Shown here one piece after another: positions 34,650 to 42,897 of a stretch of DNA of 64,000 nucleotides; position 1 is the first letter of the stretch, and every line of letters begins with the position of its first letter. Under the pieces are notes generated by a model. That model worked only from the letters and a program-made list of their open reading frames with translations, was not told where the DNA came from and did no database searches. Where the stretch lies: positions 5,242,612-5,306,611 of the forward strand of contig BROE01000020.1 of assembly GCA_036571765.1 (NCBI GenBank), in the 5' to 3' direction. Both the position numbers and the translations under genes were made by a program. Origin of the DNA: Plecoglossus altivelis. Taxonomy: Eukaryota; Chordata; Actinopteri; Osmeriformes; Plecoglossidae.

Positions 34650-36724
34650 TTGGGGGAGGCGGGGGTAGAGCGAGACAGAGGGGAAGGGTGACGTACAGTA
34701 TTGTTATTGCTGAAAGCCAAACTCAATCGATGCAGAGAATCACAATACGCGTTTTTCTTCTCTGGTCTTTTTTATTGAGAGCTCTGTCCCATTCCTCAGT
34801 CAAGGAGAAATCAATAGCATTTAGCGAGATGCGTAAGGCACTGCCAGGCCTGCACAGAGGGTTTTCCCGAAATAAATTAAATATTCATGTACCTTCCTTG
34901 CTACAGCATCGCTTCCCAACATTCTAGAGAGAGTTTCTTGGCCACGCAGTCTAGACGTTGACTTTTACACGGTGGAAATTTAGGTTTGGATATAAAAGCT
35001 GGTGTATATAGTGGGTCGTAATTGCGTTCAGATCAACTATGTTGAACGTGTTTGATAACGTTTCCGGAGCCACCATTAATGTATGAAGATCCTCTAGCAG
35101 TCAAGGGTGAAACCAGTCAAGGGTGTGCAGCTATAACATGGAGAACCTGTGCTGCGCTTTCATTGGCTGAAAGCAGGAGAGATGCTAATATTTGGAGAGT
35201 GGGATTGAAGAGTCTGCTGAGCAAATGAGTCACTTTATGTTTGTTTCTTTAATGGAAGGGACCACATCTATTTTAGTCCACTCCAACCACGAACTACCAA
35301 ATCAGACATTTAGATGGGTCGTATAATTTAGTCAACTTGTTATACATGGTCTTGGCCTAGCTGTTATTGTATTAAATAGGGTCATGGGTCATTGAATGGG
35401 TCACTGGAATACCTCAGAACAGAGTGGAGTCTACGCTGAGTGGTCAGAATACCTGCAGGATGGCCCCGCATCCACAGTCACGTGACTGTTCTTTTTTCTG
35501 AATTGATTGACACATCCTTGCAGTCAGAGCTGATGAAAACAGGCACCACTTACCTGACATACCGTGGTCAGGCACCAGGACACACTCTAACGCTAGCCAT
35601 CAACATTTCCTCATCAAAGGTTTGGATTTGACAGCACGAAAATGCAGACTCAAGCTAATCTGAAACACTTCCCCGTCGAACCCCACTCGAGGTTTTTCTA
35701 AACCACAGGCCACCACACGGTCGCAGGGCTGAAAAATCACGGGTCTTGTCAACACTGCCAGCGATGACATAAAATAATCCGAAATGGCATACACACGGGC
35801 ACGTACTCTACACTTATCCTTAATGTGGCTGACGGAGGCGGTTGCGTTCTGCAGTCACTATGGTGATAGTACTACCGCATGAATTATTCCAGAGCCAGTC
35901 ATCGCCATTCACCCTTTTCCAGCACATGCTGGAGAACTTCATTTGATGATCTAACGATGGCAGTCTTTGAAATAGCTGAAATGGTTGCACTGAACACAGC
36001 AACAATCCCAACCCAGCGGATGCTTTGAAGGGGGGAGTGGATGTGTAATATTGGGCCCTGGAGAAATATTTTGTTTCACATGCTTAAAAATAACTACAGT
36101 GGGCGGCATAAGAAAGAGAATATCAGTAAACACGCTAGGAAGCATTAGAGCGCGTGTGGGGTTGAATGGGGTAGAACATTGCGTTCATCTCATCCCCCTT
36201 CAACCTGCCCAAACCCAAACCCTGTCCATCCCCACAGCCCCATAACCTGCAGCCCACCATCATGCACTCACCACAGGAGACCCCACCAATCACAGTCAGC
36301 AGCCAGTAGACACCACTGATTGCCCTTACGCTCCAATCAGGAGGACTCACCACTCATGCTGCGGCTCGTCGATGACCAGCAGGATCTTGAACTTCTTGGA
36401 CGCGGCGGCAGGGACTGCCGTCTGCTCCACCAGGCCTGCCGAGGCTGCGGTCTGCTTCACCACGTTGGTGATGGAGCTGAAAAAGCCAGAGCCGGTGGAC
36501 TGGGCAGGCTGGGGCCGGCGCTCCGGTGCGGGGGAGACGGAGGGCGTCGTGGCGGAAGTGGCAGGGCCCGGCGCCGTGGCAGGGCCGGGGGCAGAGGTGG
36601 GGGGGGCTGTGGCAGTAGGAGGAGGGGGAGGCGGAGGGTCGGGCCGCTGAAGGTCTGTCATGTAGCCGTTGGGAAGGTTGGCGATGAAGCTGCTGTCAGA
36701 GAGGCGACGGCGCAGGAAGTTCAT
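3132..36724 (-). CDS. syn2: synapsin II (syn2), complete 13-exon coding region
   Basis: Neuronal phosphoprotein on the cytoplasmic face of synaptic vesicles; it tethers and clusters vesicles and regulates the reserve pool. Exons (minus strand, 5' to 3'): 36351-36724, 21561-21618, 19684-19775, 18049-18205, 17385-17474, 9182-9244, 8924-9066, 8712-8786, 8444-8546, 6977-7123, 6629-6695, 3497-4508, 3132-3267. All introns are GT-AG and phases join without a break, giving about 838 aa. Domain A (residues 1-28) has RRRLSDS with Ser9, the PKA/CaMKI site. The ATP-grasp-like C domain spans about 115-425 and includes the loop [12 protein letters not shown] long Pro-rich region follows (about 435-793), then the C-terminal E domain (794-838, starting KSQSLTNAF, ending SLFSD). 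The N-terminus, the exon-11 peptide and the neighbours timp4, tamm41 and vgll4 favour SYN2 over SYN1 or SYN3. The start codon has purine at -3; an upstream in-frame extension lacks family similarity. Intron 5 contains timp4 on the other strand. Confidence 0.96.
3497..4508 (-). CDS. syn2: syn2 exon 12: long proline-rich (G/H-like) region
   Basis: 1012 nt, 336 full codons, open throughout in this frame. It starts [10 protein letters not shown] and contains tandem PVQKP(A/S) repeats, long PAPAPAP stretches, the triplet [17 protein letters not shown] leading into IRRNS (Ser about 665), and a second APAPAPAP run. It ends QPKTHPLL before the donor AA|GTAAGA. The plus strand here is GGGGCTGGGGCT-like, so the open frames there are shadows. 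This exon is several times longer than the corresponding region I recall for mammalian synapsin II. Similar length or composition would be expected in related fishes if it is a genuine expansion. Confidence 0.9.
3600..4340. repeat. coding minisatellite in syn2 exon 12 (GGGGCT-type on plus strand)
   Basis: Hexamer-based GGGGCTGGGGCT / GGGACTGGGGCT arrays (3598-3700 and 4017-4150) and 21-bp repeats encoding KPAPVQK (about 4295-4360). They encode Pro-Ala/Pro-Val repeats on the minus strand; the plus strand has many G4-capable G runs. Confidence 0.85.
5928..5985. repeat. AT-rich palindromic cluster
   Basis: ATTTATGCCAT (5959-5969) and ATGGCATAAAT (5975-5985) form an 11-bp stem with a 5-nt loop. 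A second TATGCCAT/ATGGCA pair lies just before it. Confidence 0.75.
6600..6628 (-). other. syn2: candidate synapsin IIb-type alternative 3' coding end (read-through of exon 11)
   Basis: If the weak exon-11 donor is not used, the frame continues GCSPVHSRL and stops at TAG (6600-6602). One base out of frame, the same DNA encodes [17 protein letters not shown] (TAA at 6578-6580). That resembles the mammalian IIb tail as I remember it (QYILDCNG within CLQYILDCNG). The segment therefore looks like the orthologous IIb terminal exon extension with a single-base shift near its start. Confidence 0.5.
6629..6695 (-). CDS. syn2: syn2 exon 11: short Pro-rich linker exon
   Basis: 67 nt encoding [18 protein letters not shown] and PPPQ plus one base of Gly. 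Collinear with the mammalian synapsin II segment that ends PPQRPPPQG. The acceptor polypyrimidine tract is a (CT)20 microsatellite, and the donor is the weak AAG|GTTGTT. Read-through of the donor gives a short alternative C-terminus (see 6600-6628). Confidence 0.9.
6699..6739. repeat. (GA)20 microsatellite at syn2 exon 11 acceptor
   Basis: Perfect GA run abutting exon 11. On the syn2 sense strand it is (TC)20 and serves as the polypyrimidine tract, four to five bases from the CAG acceptor. Confidence 0.95.
6977..7123 (-). CDS. syn2: syn2 exon 10: end of C domain
   Basis: 147 nt, 49 codons, [19 protein letters not shown] onwards to [13 protein letters not shown]. The block usually reads SSMPLIGEH or CSMPLIGEH in synapsins as I recall them; here Pro is replaced by Gln (codon CAG). 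A conserved Ser-Pro site (SPQRP) follows. Confidence 0.94.
7124..8443. other. syn2 intron 9
   Basis: 1.3 kb, no exon recognised on either strand; unremarkable composition. Confidence 0.6.
8444..8546 (-). CDS. syn2: syn2 exon 9
   Basis: 103 nt encoding [34 protein letters not shown]: the C-domain C-lobe with the [11 protein letters not shown] block. Donor GAG|GTGAGC. Confidence 0.95.
8712..8786 (-). CDS. syn2: syn2 exon 8
   Basis: 75 nt encoding [19 protein letters not shown] and VAMTE, plus two bases of Lys. The [13 protein letters not shown] block is near-invariant in synapsins. Donor GAGAA|GTGAGT. Confidence 0.95.
8924..9066 (-). CDS. syn2: syn2 exon 7
   Basis: 143 nt encoding [16 protein letters not shown] through [17 protein letters not shown] plus two bases of Met. 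The split Met codon (AT|G) avoids the in-frame TAG that read-through of the GTAGGT donor would meet. Confidence 0.95.
9182..9244 (-). CDS. syn2: syn2 exon 6: ATP-binding glycine-rich loop
   Basis: 63 nt, 21 codons, [21 protein letters not shown]. It contains the invariant [15 protein letters not shown] loop of the ATP-grasp-like domain; the closing Val is the first codon of exon 7. Acceptor TTTCAG, donor AAG|GTACGA. Confidence 0.95.
10357..10363 (+). promoter_or_regulatory. possible TATA box of timp4
   Basis: TATAAGA about 400 bp upstream of the timp4 ATG. The intervening DNA includes a GA repeat (10478-10542), which would lie in the 5' UTR if this box is used. Weak evidence. Confidence 0.25.
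10478..10542. repeat. (GA)n microsatellite upstream of timp4
   Basis: Interrupted GAGA tract ending about 220 bp before the timp4 ATG. Confidence 0.9.
10764..10899 (+). CDS. timp4: timp4 exon 1: signal peptide and Cys1-X-Cys3
   Basis: 136 nt, 45 codons plus 1 nt. Signal peptide, then [17 protein letters not shown]. Donor ATAG|GTAGCC; phase 1. Confidence 0.94.
10764..16148 (+). CDS. timp4: tissue inhibitor of metalloproteinases 4 (timp4), complete, nested in syn2 intron 5
   Basis: Secreted inhibitor of matrix metalloproteinases. Exons: 10764-10899, 14975-15072, 15317-15431, 15568-15692, 15951-16148; GT-AG introns with matching phases give 223 aa. A hydrophobic signal peptide (about residues 1-28, LVALLL core) precedes the mature Cys1-Ser2-Cys3 end. 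In TIMPs the Cys1 amino group chelates the protease zinc. All 12 conserved cysteines are present: CSC, HFC, SSLC, GLC, GCEC, TCYTVPC, NEC, YAC, GSC. The NTR-like N-domain includes [10 protein letters not shown] and [13 protein letters not shown]. The C-domain includes [15 protein letters not shown] and CSWYRG. Some C-terminal residues (CIKRSDGSC) resemble TIMP2, but [15 protein letters not shown] and the location inside syn2 support TIMP4. Two N-glycosylation sequons are present (NSS at 61, NLS at 138). Start has G at -3 and +4. Confidence 0.94.
10900..14974. other. timp4 intron 1 (also inside syn2 intron 5)
   Basis: 4.1 kb, no exon seen. Contains pyrimidine-rich DNA with (CT)n at 11716-11742, a GGGA-rich stretch near 11870 and GT-rich DNA at 14560-14640. 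Confidence 0.55.
11630..11742. repeat. CT-rich tract with (CT)n
   Basis: Polypyrimidine region ending in an uninterrupted (TC)n run at 11716-11742. Confidence 0.9.
14975..15072 (+). CDS. timp4: timp4 exon 2
   Basis: 98 nt. Completes Val, then [18 protein letters not shown] through IQYEIKMIK. Contains the first N-X-S sequon (NSS). Acceptor TTCTCAG, donor AAG|GTGAGC. Confidence 0.94.
15317..15431 (+). CDS. timp4: timp4 exon 3
   Basis: 115 nt encoding [17 protein letters not shown] through [19 protein letters not shown] plus one base. Typical TIMP MFKGF and SLCGV motifs. Acceptor CTGCAG, donor CAG|GTACGT. Confidence 0.94.
15568..15692 (+). CDS. timp4: timp4 exon 4
   Basis: 125 nt encoding (G)[41 protein letters not shown]. 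Holds the second sequon (NLS) and the GCEC pair. Donor AGA|GTAAGT. Confidence 0.94.
15951..16148 (+). CDS. timp4: timp4 exon 5: C-terminal domain and stop
   Basis: 198 nt, 65 codons plus [23 protein letters not shown] through [14 protein letters not shown] to MSDP. Acceptor CCTCAG. Confidence 0.95.
   Translation: MNTCYTVPCSTTGDNECLWTDWLLDNSLNGEQARQYACIKRSDGSCSWYRGGPPPEKDFMDMSDP
16149..16840 (+). other. timp4: timp4 3' UTR
   Basis: Non-coding sequence after the stop, beginning with a C-rich stretch (about 16168-16300) and becoming AT-rich. AATAAA at 16818-16823 is the most likely poly(A) signal. The transcript then ends about 0.55 kb short of syn2 exon 5 on the other strand. Confidence 0.55.
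16818..16823 (+). terminator. candidate polyadenylation signal of timp4
   Basis: AATAAA about 670 bp after the timp4 stop, followed by a T/G-containing stretch. Confidence 0.5.
17385..17474 (-). CDS. syn2: syn2 exon 5
   Basis: 90 nt, exactly 30 codons, [18 protein letters not shown] through NYKDM. Intron 5 downstream (9245-17384) is 8.1 kb and holds the whole timp4 gene on the opposite strand. Confidence 0.95.
17735..17774. repeat. long perfect-stem hairpin in syn2 intron 4
   Basis: CCGTACAGTTTCT (17738-17750) and AGAAACTGTACGG (17758-17770) are perfect inverse complements with a 7-nt loop. The stem extends outward by about four further pairs, one of them G-U. Confidence 0.9.
18049..18205 (-). 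CDS. syn2: syn2 exon 4
   Basis: 157 nt encoding [18 protein letters not shown] through [17 protein letters not shown], one of the most conserved synapsin C-domain segments. Acceptor CCGCAG, donor GCG|GTGAGA. Confidence 0.96.
18206..19683. other. syn2 intron 3
   Basis: 1.5 kb; contains a GT repeat (18509-18540) and no exon that I recognise. Confidence 0.55.
18509..18540. repeat. (GT)n microsatellite
   Basis: GT dinucleotide run of about 32 bp. Confidence 0.9.
19684..19775 (-). CDS. syn2: syn2 exon 3
   Basis: 92 nt encoding [14 protein letters not shown] through GARVV plus two bases of Arg. This is the C-domain N-lobe, collinear with mammalian synapsins (AEFSELNLVAHADG). Acceptor TTCCAG, donor GAG|GTAAGA. 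Confidence 0.95.
19776..21560. other. syn2 intron 2
   Basis: 1.8 kb; GA and GT-rich DNA at 20655-20755; no exon recognised. Confidence 0.55.
21561..21618 (-). CDS. syn2: syn2 exon 2
   Basis: 58 nt. The first base completes the Trp codon of exon 1, then [19 protein letters not shown], the beginning of the C domain. Acceptor TTGCAG, donor CAG|GTAAAA. Confidence 0.95.
24122..24183. repeat. (GA)n microsatellite
   Basis: GAGA run with GGG interruptions, about 62 bp. Confidence 0.95.
30560..30970. promoter_or_regulatory. candidate conserved non-coding element in syn2 intron 1
   Basis: Non-repetitive, moderately AT-rich DNA with several homeodomain-type TAAT cores (CTAATTA, GATTAA, TTAATTAG). Judged by texture only; conservation not tested. 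Confidence 0.25.
31295..31338. repeat. two adjacent hairpins
   Basis: GATACTATTT (31295-31304) pairs with AAATAGTATC (31309-31318) across a 4-nt loop. Directly after it, AAACCACT (31319-31326) pairs with AGTGGTTT (31331-31338). Confidence 0.9.
33459..33735. repeat. GA/CAAGAGAG minisatellite
   Basis: About 277 bp of [16 protein letters not shown] units grading into pure GA (33650-33690). Open frames on both strands here are low-complexity artefacts. Confidence 0.95.
34619..34648. repeat. (GT)n microsatellite
   Basis: Uninterrupted TG run, about 30 bp. Confidence 0.95.
36351..36724 (-). CDS. syn2: syn2 exon 1: domains A, B and start of C
   Basis: 124 codons plus 2 nt. It begins [13 protein letters not shown], the conserved domain A with phospho-site Ser9, followed by [14 protein letters not shown] low-complexity Pro/Ala/Thr linker (domain B) follows, then the conserved block [21 protein letters not shown]. 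It ends in [12 protein letters not shown] at the start of the C domain. Donor is TG|GTGAGT. The reading frame stays open for 66 codons upstream of the ATG, but that stretch is not synapsin-like and is taken as 5' UTR. Confidence 0.95.
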
Positions 36725-37200
36725 GGCGGTGGCGGTGCGGCTCGGCCGGATTTGAAGAGGAAAAAGGGAGGCCGGGTCTCCGGTTTGCTTCAGCTGGAGG
36801 ATGTGTCCACAGGCGAGAGGCGCTGGAGGCTGAGAAGGTTCACGAGCAGAAGATCTTTTCGTCTCAGAACGGCAGCCAAAGCGAACAGGCGTGTGCTGCA
36901 CCATCTCGGCTTTAAACCGCACTCCTCAGAGAGAGAGACTGGTAGGGTGTTGAGAAGTGTGGGATGCGCGAGTGAAGCTGCTTCCCCAGGGTGAGGTAGA
37001 GATGGCTGTCCCCCTGCTCTGCCTGTCTGCCTTAGCTACAGCAGCCTGAATGCCAGCGTGAGATGCTCTGCTGTATTCCTCTCTCCTCACATCCTCCCTC
37101 TCTCGCTCTCTCATCCTCTGCATTTCTCTTATCTCTCATCTTATCTCACACACGCCTGCTCACTGGCTGTTCCCCTCCCCCCTCTCTCCTCTCCTCTCCT
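36725..37200 (-). promoter_or_regulatory. syn2 5' UTR and proximal promoter region
   Basis: Region immediately upstream of the syn2 start. It is GC-rich near the ATG and becomes a CT-rich tract on the plus strand (37070-37200). No clear TATA box and no full RE1/NRSF element were seen, although synapsin promoters often carry one. Confidence 0.4.
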
Positions 37201-37653
37201 CGTTGTCGACTACCTCACCGGCTACGCGTCTCTGTGTACTTGCAAGGGGTTTCACAGAAGAGGTGAACAAAGACGAGATGTCCTCCAAACCCACCCCTGC
37301 TCCTCCTATCAGCACACACACACACCTTTCAGGGTGACCTCCATCTATTATTGACGGTGATAAATGGGGGGGGGGGACAGATCCCGTTCCATCTGTTTTT
37401 AGAGGTCTGGAAGAGTGAGGAGTGGTGTGAGGGCTGTGGTCATCCTCTGGCCCCTTCTTGTTTACAGCAGTAACATGCATTGCTTCAGGCGAGAATGACC
37501 AAGTGGAAAATCCCGGTCAGAGGATCAGAGTGGAAGAACGAAGAGCGGGGATGGGAGGAAAGGGGGGAAGGCGAGGAAAGGAGAAGAGTACGGAGAAGAA
37601 AGGAACGGAGGCAGGTCGTGAGGACGGCTGCGTCTGCGCGCGGCTGACAACAT

Positions 37654-37679
37654 GCTCCTCCTCCTCCTCCTCCTCCTCT
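37654..37679. repeat. (CTC)n trinucleotide repeat
   Basis: About 26 bp of CTC units. Confidence 0.95.
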
Positions 37680-38627
37680 ATGGTGCGACGGCATGCTGCT
37701 CTGCAGACGCTCTGGTTGGTGTTTCCTGTGTGTACCTGTGAGCCAGAGCTGCTGGAATCACTTCCACCAGTGGCTCAACAGCCCAAGCATGCAGACTTCA
37801 CTCTTCCTGTTACCATTGCAACCACCCACATGCAAACCCATGCAGAGATAAACAAGCCGTGGTTTATTGGAGGCGTTTAGGTATTTTAGCGGTGGGAGGG
37901 ATTTAAGCACACTATTTAAGATAGACAAACGGGCGGGATTGACTTCTGTATTGATTACCTATAGGTGAAATGAACGTCGGATGAGGCAGAAACCCAGAAC
38001 ACCAGACCACCAACCACCAGAATGTCTTTGGCAGATATGTCTCTCTATCCAGTTCCATTTTCACAACACACTTTCTGCAAAGCAAATAACCTAATCTCTA
38101 CTTCTCAGCGCTCTCTTATTTTACACATTCTGGCTCAGAGGCAACAGCATCTTATAGCCCTGCTGGGAAAAGACGGTCTCTCTGCTGTTTGCGTCCATAA
38201 TCACTTTCATCCAACACCCAGGAGCAGATTAGAAGGGGAAACATGCTTACTGCATACACACCGCAGTTATAAATAGCCACACGCTAGTGCTGTGACTTTA
38301 GCTCTGAGGAACATAGCTGATTCGGAAAATAATTCATACATCCCTCATTCGCACAGTTTGACACCTGGGGACCTCGTTCATATGTGTGACACAGGCTGCC
38401 AGAGAGGGAAGTCAATCCTATGAGATTGGATTAGCTGCTGCTCTGAAGTATGAAGTAGTAAATTACAATAGAGTATTTTGATTGTCTTTTCCGGTAAGGG
38501 TGTCTCTCCTCTGAAAGGGGGCTTGCCAGTAAAGGTCAAAGCAGGAAATTGTGAATAAAACCCTCACCTATGGAGTCTTACAGAATATGGAGGATGTTGG
38601 CTGCCTCAGTCACGCGGCGATGAGAAG

Positions 38628-38710
38628 CAGAGGGAGGGAGGGAGGGAGGGAGAGAGAGAGAGAGGAAGGAGGGAGGGAGGGAGGGAAGGAGAGAGGGAGG
38701 GAGGGCAGAG
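38628..38710. repeat. (GGGA)n / GA repeat
   Basis: Purine-only tract of GGGA, GA and GGAA units. Confidence 0.95.
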
Positions 38711-39000
38711 GAGAGTAGCCAATCAGACGACACTCTGTGCGTCACTGCTGCACAGCAGCCATACTTACGTGCTAAGCTCTCCTGTCCTACATTTTTCATG
38801 ACAAGGTAAAAACCAACAGAAAAGCCTAAAGACACGGAGGCTGAGTGAACGAACCCATCGCAACTGTGCACAGCATGGCTTTCAGTAGGTCGTTCATTGT
38901 TGCCGTGCTGTGCACACGGACCCAGTGAAATGCCCTCGGAGAGAGGTTAATTAATTGTGACAACGCCGAGCATCGGAAAGCGCCGCAAATCGAGCTCACG

Positions 39001-39020
39001 CAACAACAACAACAACAACA
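39001..39020. repeat. (CAA)n trinucleotide repeat
   Basis: Perfect CAA run, 20 bp. Confidence 0.95.
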
Positions 39021-39185
39021 CCTATTACCAGACACTAAACGTCTGAGTTACGGAGGCTTATGAGACTGGGTCAGAGCCATGTTTGGTTTGTGTGGTTGAA
39101 CAGCAAGTCTGTGTAAACAGCGTAGCTTGAGGATGCCAGGAGCACCACCACCACCCACCCACGCACTGACACACGCTGACAGACT

Positions 39186-39281
39186 CCCCACCCATCCATC
39201 CATCCACAGTCTTCCCCACCCATTCATCCATCCAAAGTCTTCCCCACCCATCCATCCATCCACAGTCTTCCCCACCCATCC
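39186..39281. repeat. 28-bp tandem repeat, about 3.4 copies
   Basis: Units at 39186, 39214 and 39242 begin CCCCACCCAT and end AGTCTT; a partial fourth follows. No spacers of differing sequence, so not a CRISPR. Confidence 0.9.
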
Positions 39282-39589
39282 TGCTCAAACATCCACGGTC
39301 GTCCTTTTATCTGCCTGTGATTCCTCTCGCTGAAGGAGGCGCCGGACTGTTGACAGCGGAACATCGTGTTCTCCTCCTCTCGCCCTGTATTATGTCTATT
39401 CCCGCTGTGTTTAAACAGACACTCGCGTTCGAGGATGCATCCCTCTCCTTCGTTTCCCAACCCGAGGCTTCAAACGAAGCTCCTAGACTCAACTTCCTGT
39501 GGAGAGGCCAGAGGACCCTGGATCTTTGAGTCCTCTCCCCCTCCTCAGGCAGAGCAGAGGCGCTGGGGTAGAAACCAAGTTTTTACATA

Positions 39590-39830
39590 ACCAGCCACCT
39601 CTCAAAGCAGCTGACCCATTAGGCATGCGCCAAATTAATATGTCGTTTGTTTTAGACAGTGTCAACAGCGCCCATCAATAGGAAGGAAAATCCATTAAAA
39701 CTGGCCCTTAATATTACCTTGGGCATAATTGGGTTAATTACAAGTGTGCCCAGCAATTTCTGATTAGAACCAGTTCTGATTAGATTGAAGACGACTAAAT
39801 CGATTATAATCCTTCAACCATCTGCATGTG
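39590..39830. promoter_or_regulatory. candidate conserved non-coding element between syn2 and tamm41
   Basis: AT-rich non-repetitive sequence with several homeodomain-type cores (AAATTAATAT, GGTTAATTAC, CTGATTAGA twice). Texture only. Confidence 0.25.
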
Positions 39831-40440
39831 AAATGATTGCTTTTCTGGCGAAAAACACATCCATAATTGGCAGCACAGTGTCTGTGTCAATATTATTACC
39901 TCTCCAAAGCCATGGTCCTGCCCCACCACCAAGTACTTTGCACTGGCGTCTCGCCAAGGACTCACACATGCTCATTAACATGTTCAGGAAAAAACGGAAG
40001 CCTGGTGCGGAGTAGCAACCCTGACGTGTTGCGTGCGGGGCTTGCACGAGGTGTCAGAGGTACACTTGTGATAATGAACTCAAGCACAGCCCTGTTCGGC
40101 CACACACAGCACTGCTGCGCTGCTGCTGTCGAGCTGTCACCTCCCCGCTCCCCTGTTCCAGCCTATCTCTAACAGCTAGTTCATAAGAGATCGACTTTAG
40201 GGATGTGAAATATGGATTCAAAACCTCCCTGTGTATCACGTCCCCTTGTTATACCTGAATTTGAGATCATTGAATCCCCTCTGCTATTACTTAAGCTTAG
40301 AGGACTTGACCGAACGCGAGGCGGAGGCTTCCGGAGGGGCAGGCAGACCCAGGTGCTGTGTGCCATGTGGCTGTTCATCAGCTGTCAAGTGGAAGAGATG
40401 GGATGCGAGGGCTGTGATGGACGTCTGAGGCCTGAGGCTT

Positions 40441-40528
40441 GGTCTGGTCTGGTCTGGTCTGGTCTGGTCTGATCTGATCTGGTCTGATCTGGTCTGATCT
40501 AGTCTGATCTGGTGTGATCTGGTCTGGA
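40441..40528. repeat. TCTGG pentanucleotide array grading into a 10-bp unit
   Basis: Five TCTGG copies followed by alternating GATCT/GGTCT pentamers, that is, a derived 10-bp higher-order unit. Confidence 0.9.
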
Positions 40529-41479
40529 GGGGGAGTGAACTAGCTGGGGTGGCTGGGAGGGTAGCAGGGCTGTTGGGACAGTGGACTGTTTGACATGGAA
40601 GAAGGTTGTTATAACAGGTGCGTAAGTATAACACAGCGAACATGTATCGGATATGTGATCATCTGTCTGTTTCGATCATCGTTTAACTACTTATAGTGGA
40701 CTTGCATGGTAATTACTTCACCCACAAGTCCCATCGCTTCTGGCTGGTGTATAAGGATGTTTTGTCCGGTCAGTGACAGTAATGTTATGATTCAAAGCGC
40801 TGGAGATCGGGGAGCGTTTGGTTTCTTTCTTAAGCCGCCTGCAGCACAGACGCATCGCCTGCTGTTTAACGATGAGTCTGCTTTTGATGTACCATCTGTA
40901 CGCATGGCCAGCTGCTGCATTGCCATGGAAACAGCCATGTGAATGCAGAGACGAACCTCTCAGGTACTGTTCTGGAACAGGCAACAGTGCGAGCTTCATC
41001 TTCCTGGTCAGTCGAGCGGCATCGTGTTCGACATCATGTTATTTTCTGTCCATCCCCTAGTTTCTAACCTATCTTATGTGTGTCCTGTACAGATGGTTAC
41101 TACTAAACAAGGACAATAGTGATTGGCTAGTTGTGTTCCGTGACCTCATCAGGCGTCCGGTGAGTGATGAGTGATGATGGTCGCTGGTCAACCAGTGGCC
41201 AGGTCTTGACCTCACTTCCTCAACCTCTCCAATACAAACATTACAAGCATTACCCAAGAACTCAACCTGCTCGAAAAGAGATGAGTTTGCATCAAATATC
41301 TCTATGTTGTTAAATGATAACCGAATGAAAACCAAATTAAAACTATAATGTGTTTGGAAAATGCTAACACCTTTGTGAATTTACTATAATGTGTGCGTGT
41401 TTATTTGGATAGCATTTGTAAGTGCTTAGTTAAAAAAGACCATGTCCTTTAGGATTTATCGGAACACGAGGCTCCTTGT

Positions 41480-42190
41480 CATGGTAACACAGTATCTGAT
41501 CTTTCGCAATTTAATATATGCAGCTGCACTCAAACATCGCCTTTTACTGAATTAATTATTTGCTTAGCGTTAGGGCAATTTTCGACTTGGTGCATTGACC
41601 TTATCAATATTAATTAGCATGAAATAATAACGTATGGCAATTATCAAGCAATCATTTTTGTACAACTCCTGACACTTTTATAATTCAATGCAAATAATGA
41701 GTATAACCTCATTCAGTATTTATACATGTACATAATGAGAACAAGTGTCGGACTCCACCATCGATCTTGTGGTCTAACACAGTGGCATTCGACGTCCGGG
41801 TTTTTAAATGTGTTGGTATTTTGTTTGTTAAGAACAATTAAAATGCCTTTTAATTACACATCTTTATTCATTTGAACATAAAAGGTTTTCCTCATTGTGC
41901 GTAAATGGTACAATCCTTTCTGAGATTAATTGTTCCCGAAAGAGTCATTAAAAATTGACAGTGCAATAAAGGAACTGTTTAAGTCCATTATGGGGAGTTA
42001 ATCTGCCATTTTCCTTCAAATGAGAAATGTGTCCAATGACAATATTGAACACGGATGTGATGCAGTGCAGAAATGTCTCTGGGTGAGGGCCTTGGTAAAT
42101 TGACAACCTGTGGATGGTAAGTCGCGCACGTGATGCTTGTATGACAAGTTGCAAGAGGGCATGCATGAATTACAGAACTATATACAATGT
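41480..42190. promoter_or_regulatory. AT-rich, possibly regulatory block upstream of tamm41
   Basis: About 0.7 kb of unique AT-rich DNA with many TAATTA/ATTAAT cores and no coding potential. Regulatory role is inference. Confidence 0.2.
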
Positions 42191-42897
42191 CAGAGAGGAA
42201 GGATGTGCGATTTCTCTCTCATCACACTCAAAGGCCTCTCGCCGATCTCCTGTTTGAAATGATCAAGGCCCCCTGTCACGATGGGAAATGAATTTTGTTG
42301 TAACATCCAGGGCAATCAGAGCAGCGCGCTACCAAGCCCCCTATCAGTGAAGCCGTCTTCATTGTTAGCTACTGTATTTTACGATAATAAAAAAGAACGT
42401 AGTCTGCCACAGCAATTATATCAGTGTCTAAATATTTATGATAGGTATTGTGTCCATTTTCACTTTTATCCGAAGTGAAGTTCAATTAGTGTATAAACAC
42501 GGTGTGTTTTGTCCCTGACGAAATTACATGTCATGCTCTCCCCATTAAATCCTTTGGTGTTGCAGTGCAAACCTCACCGATATTTCAGAAGGAAACATGA
42601 CAGCGCCCTCTCGTGGCTAGCAGTGGTCAGTGTGACTATTACTGTTTCCCCCTCCGCACCACAGGATGGCAGTGACTGGATATCAGAACTGTTGCTCAGA
42701 ACAAATGCATAACAAGACCTTGTTAGCCGGCTGGTACTACATTTTATTTGCAGTAAGCTACAATCGTTAGCTGAAGTACATTAGCTATCTGTACATTAAG
42801 AAGCGTGCGATAAGACACGTTGTCCTTTCGTCTGAAATGACTTTCACGGTGTATTTGCACAGGTCATTCCTTTGATTGTGTGTTAGTGCCCGGCAGA

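Larger units (their letters stand above)
21619..36350. other. syn2 intron 1 (14.7 kb)
   Basis: Largest intron of the gene. No exon of another gene was recognised on either strand. It holds GA repeats (24122-24183, 33459-33735), a GT repeat (34619-34648), paired hairpins (31295-31338) and AT-rich, TAATTA-containing stretches (about 26.5-26.7, 30.5-30.97, 32.83-33.03 kb) with the look of conserved regulatory DNA. Confidence 0.5.
37201..42897. other. intergenic region between divergent syn2 and tamm41
   Basis: About 5.7 kb without a recognisable gene. It holds several short tandem repeats (37654-37679, 38628-38710, 39001-39020, 39186-39281, 40441-40528) and AT-rich stretches (39590-39830, 41480-42190) that could be regulatory. 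Confidence 0.5.

Noticed and set aside
36725..36922. In-frame upstream extension of syn2 exon 1
   Set aside because: Not synapsin-like; the conserved [11 protein letters not shown] start lies at 36724 with a good context.
39186..39281. Regular 28-bp repeats suggestive of a CRISPR array
   Set aside because: Repeats are contiguous with no unique spacers, in a vertebrate genome; a minisatellite.
42880..42897. Upstream in-frame extension of tamm41 exon 1 from a GTG
   Set aside because: A good ATG at 42898 aligns with the family start; GTG initiation is not expected here.
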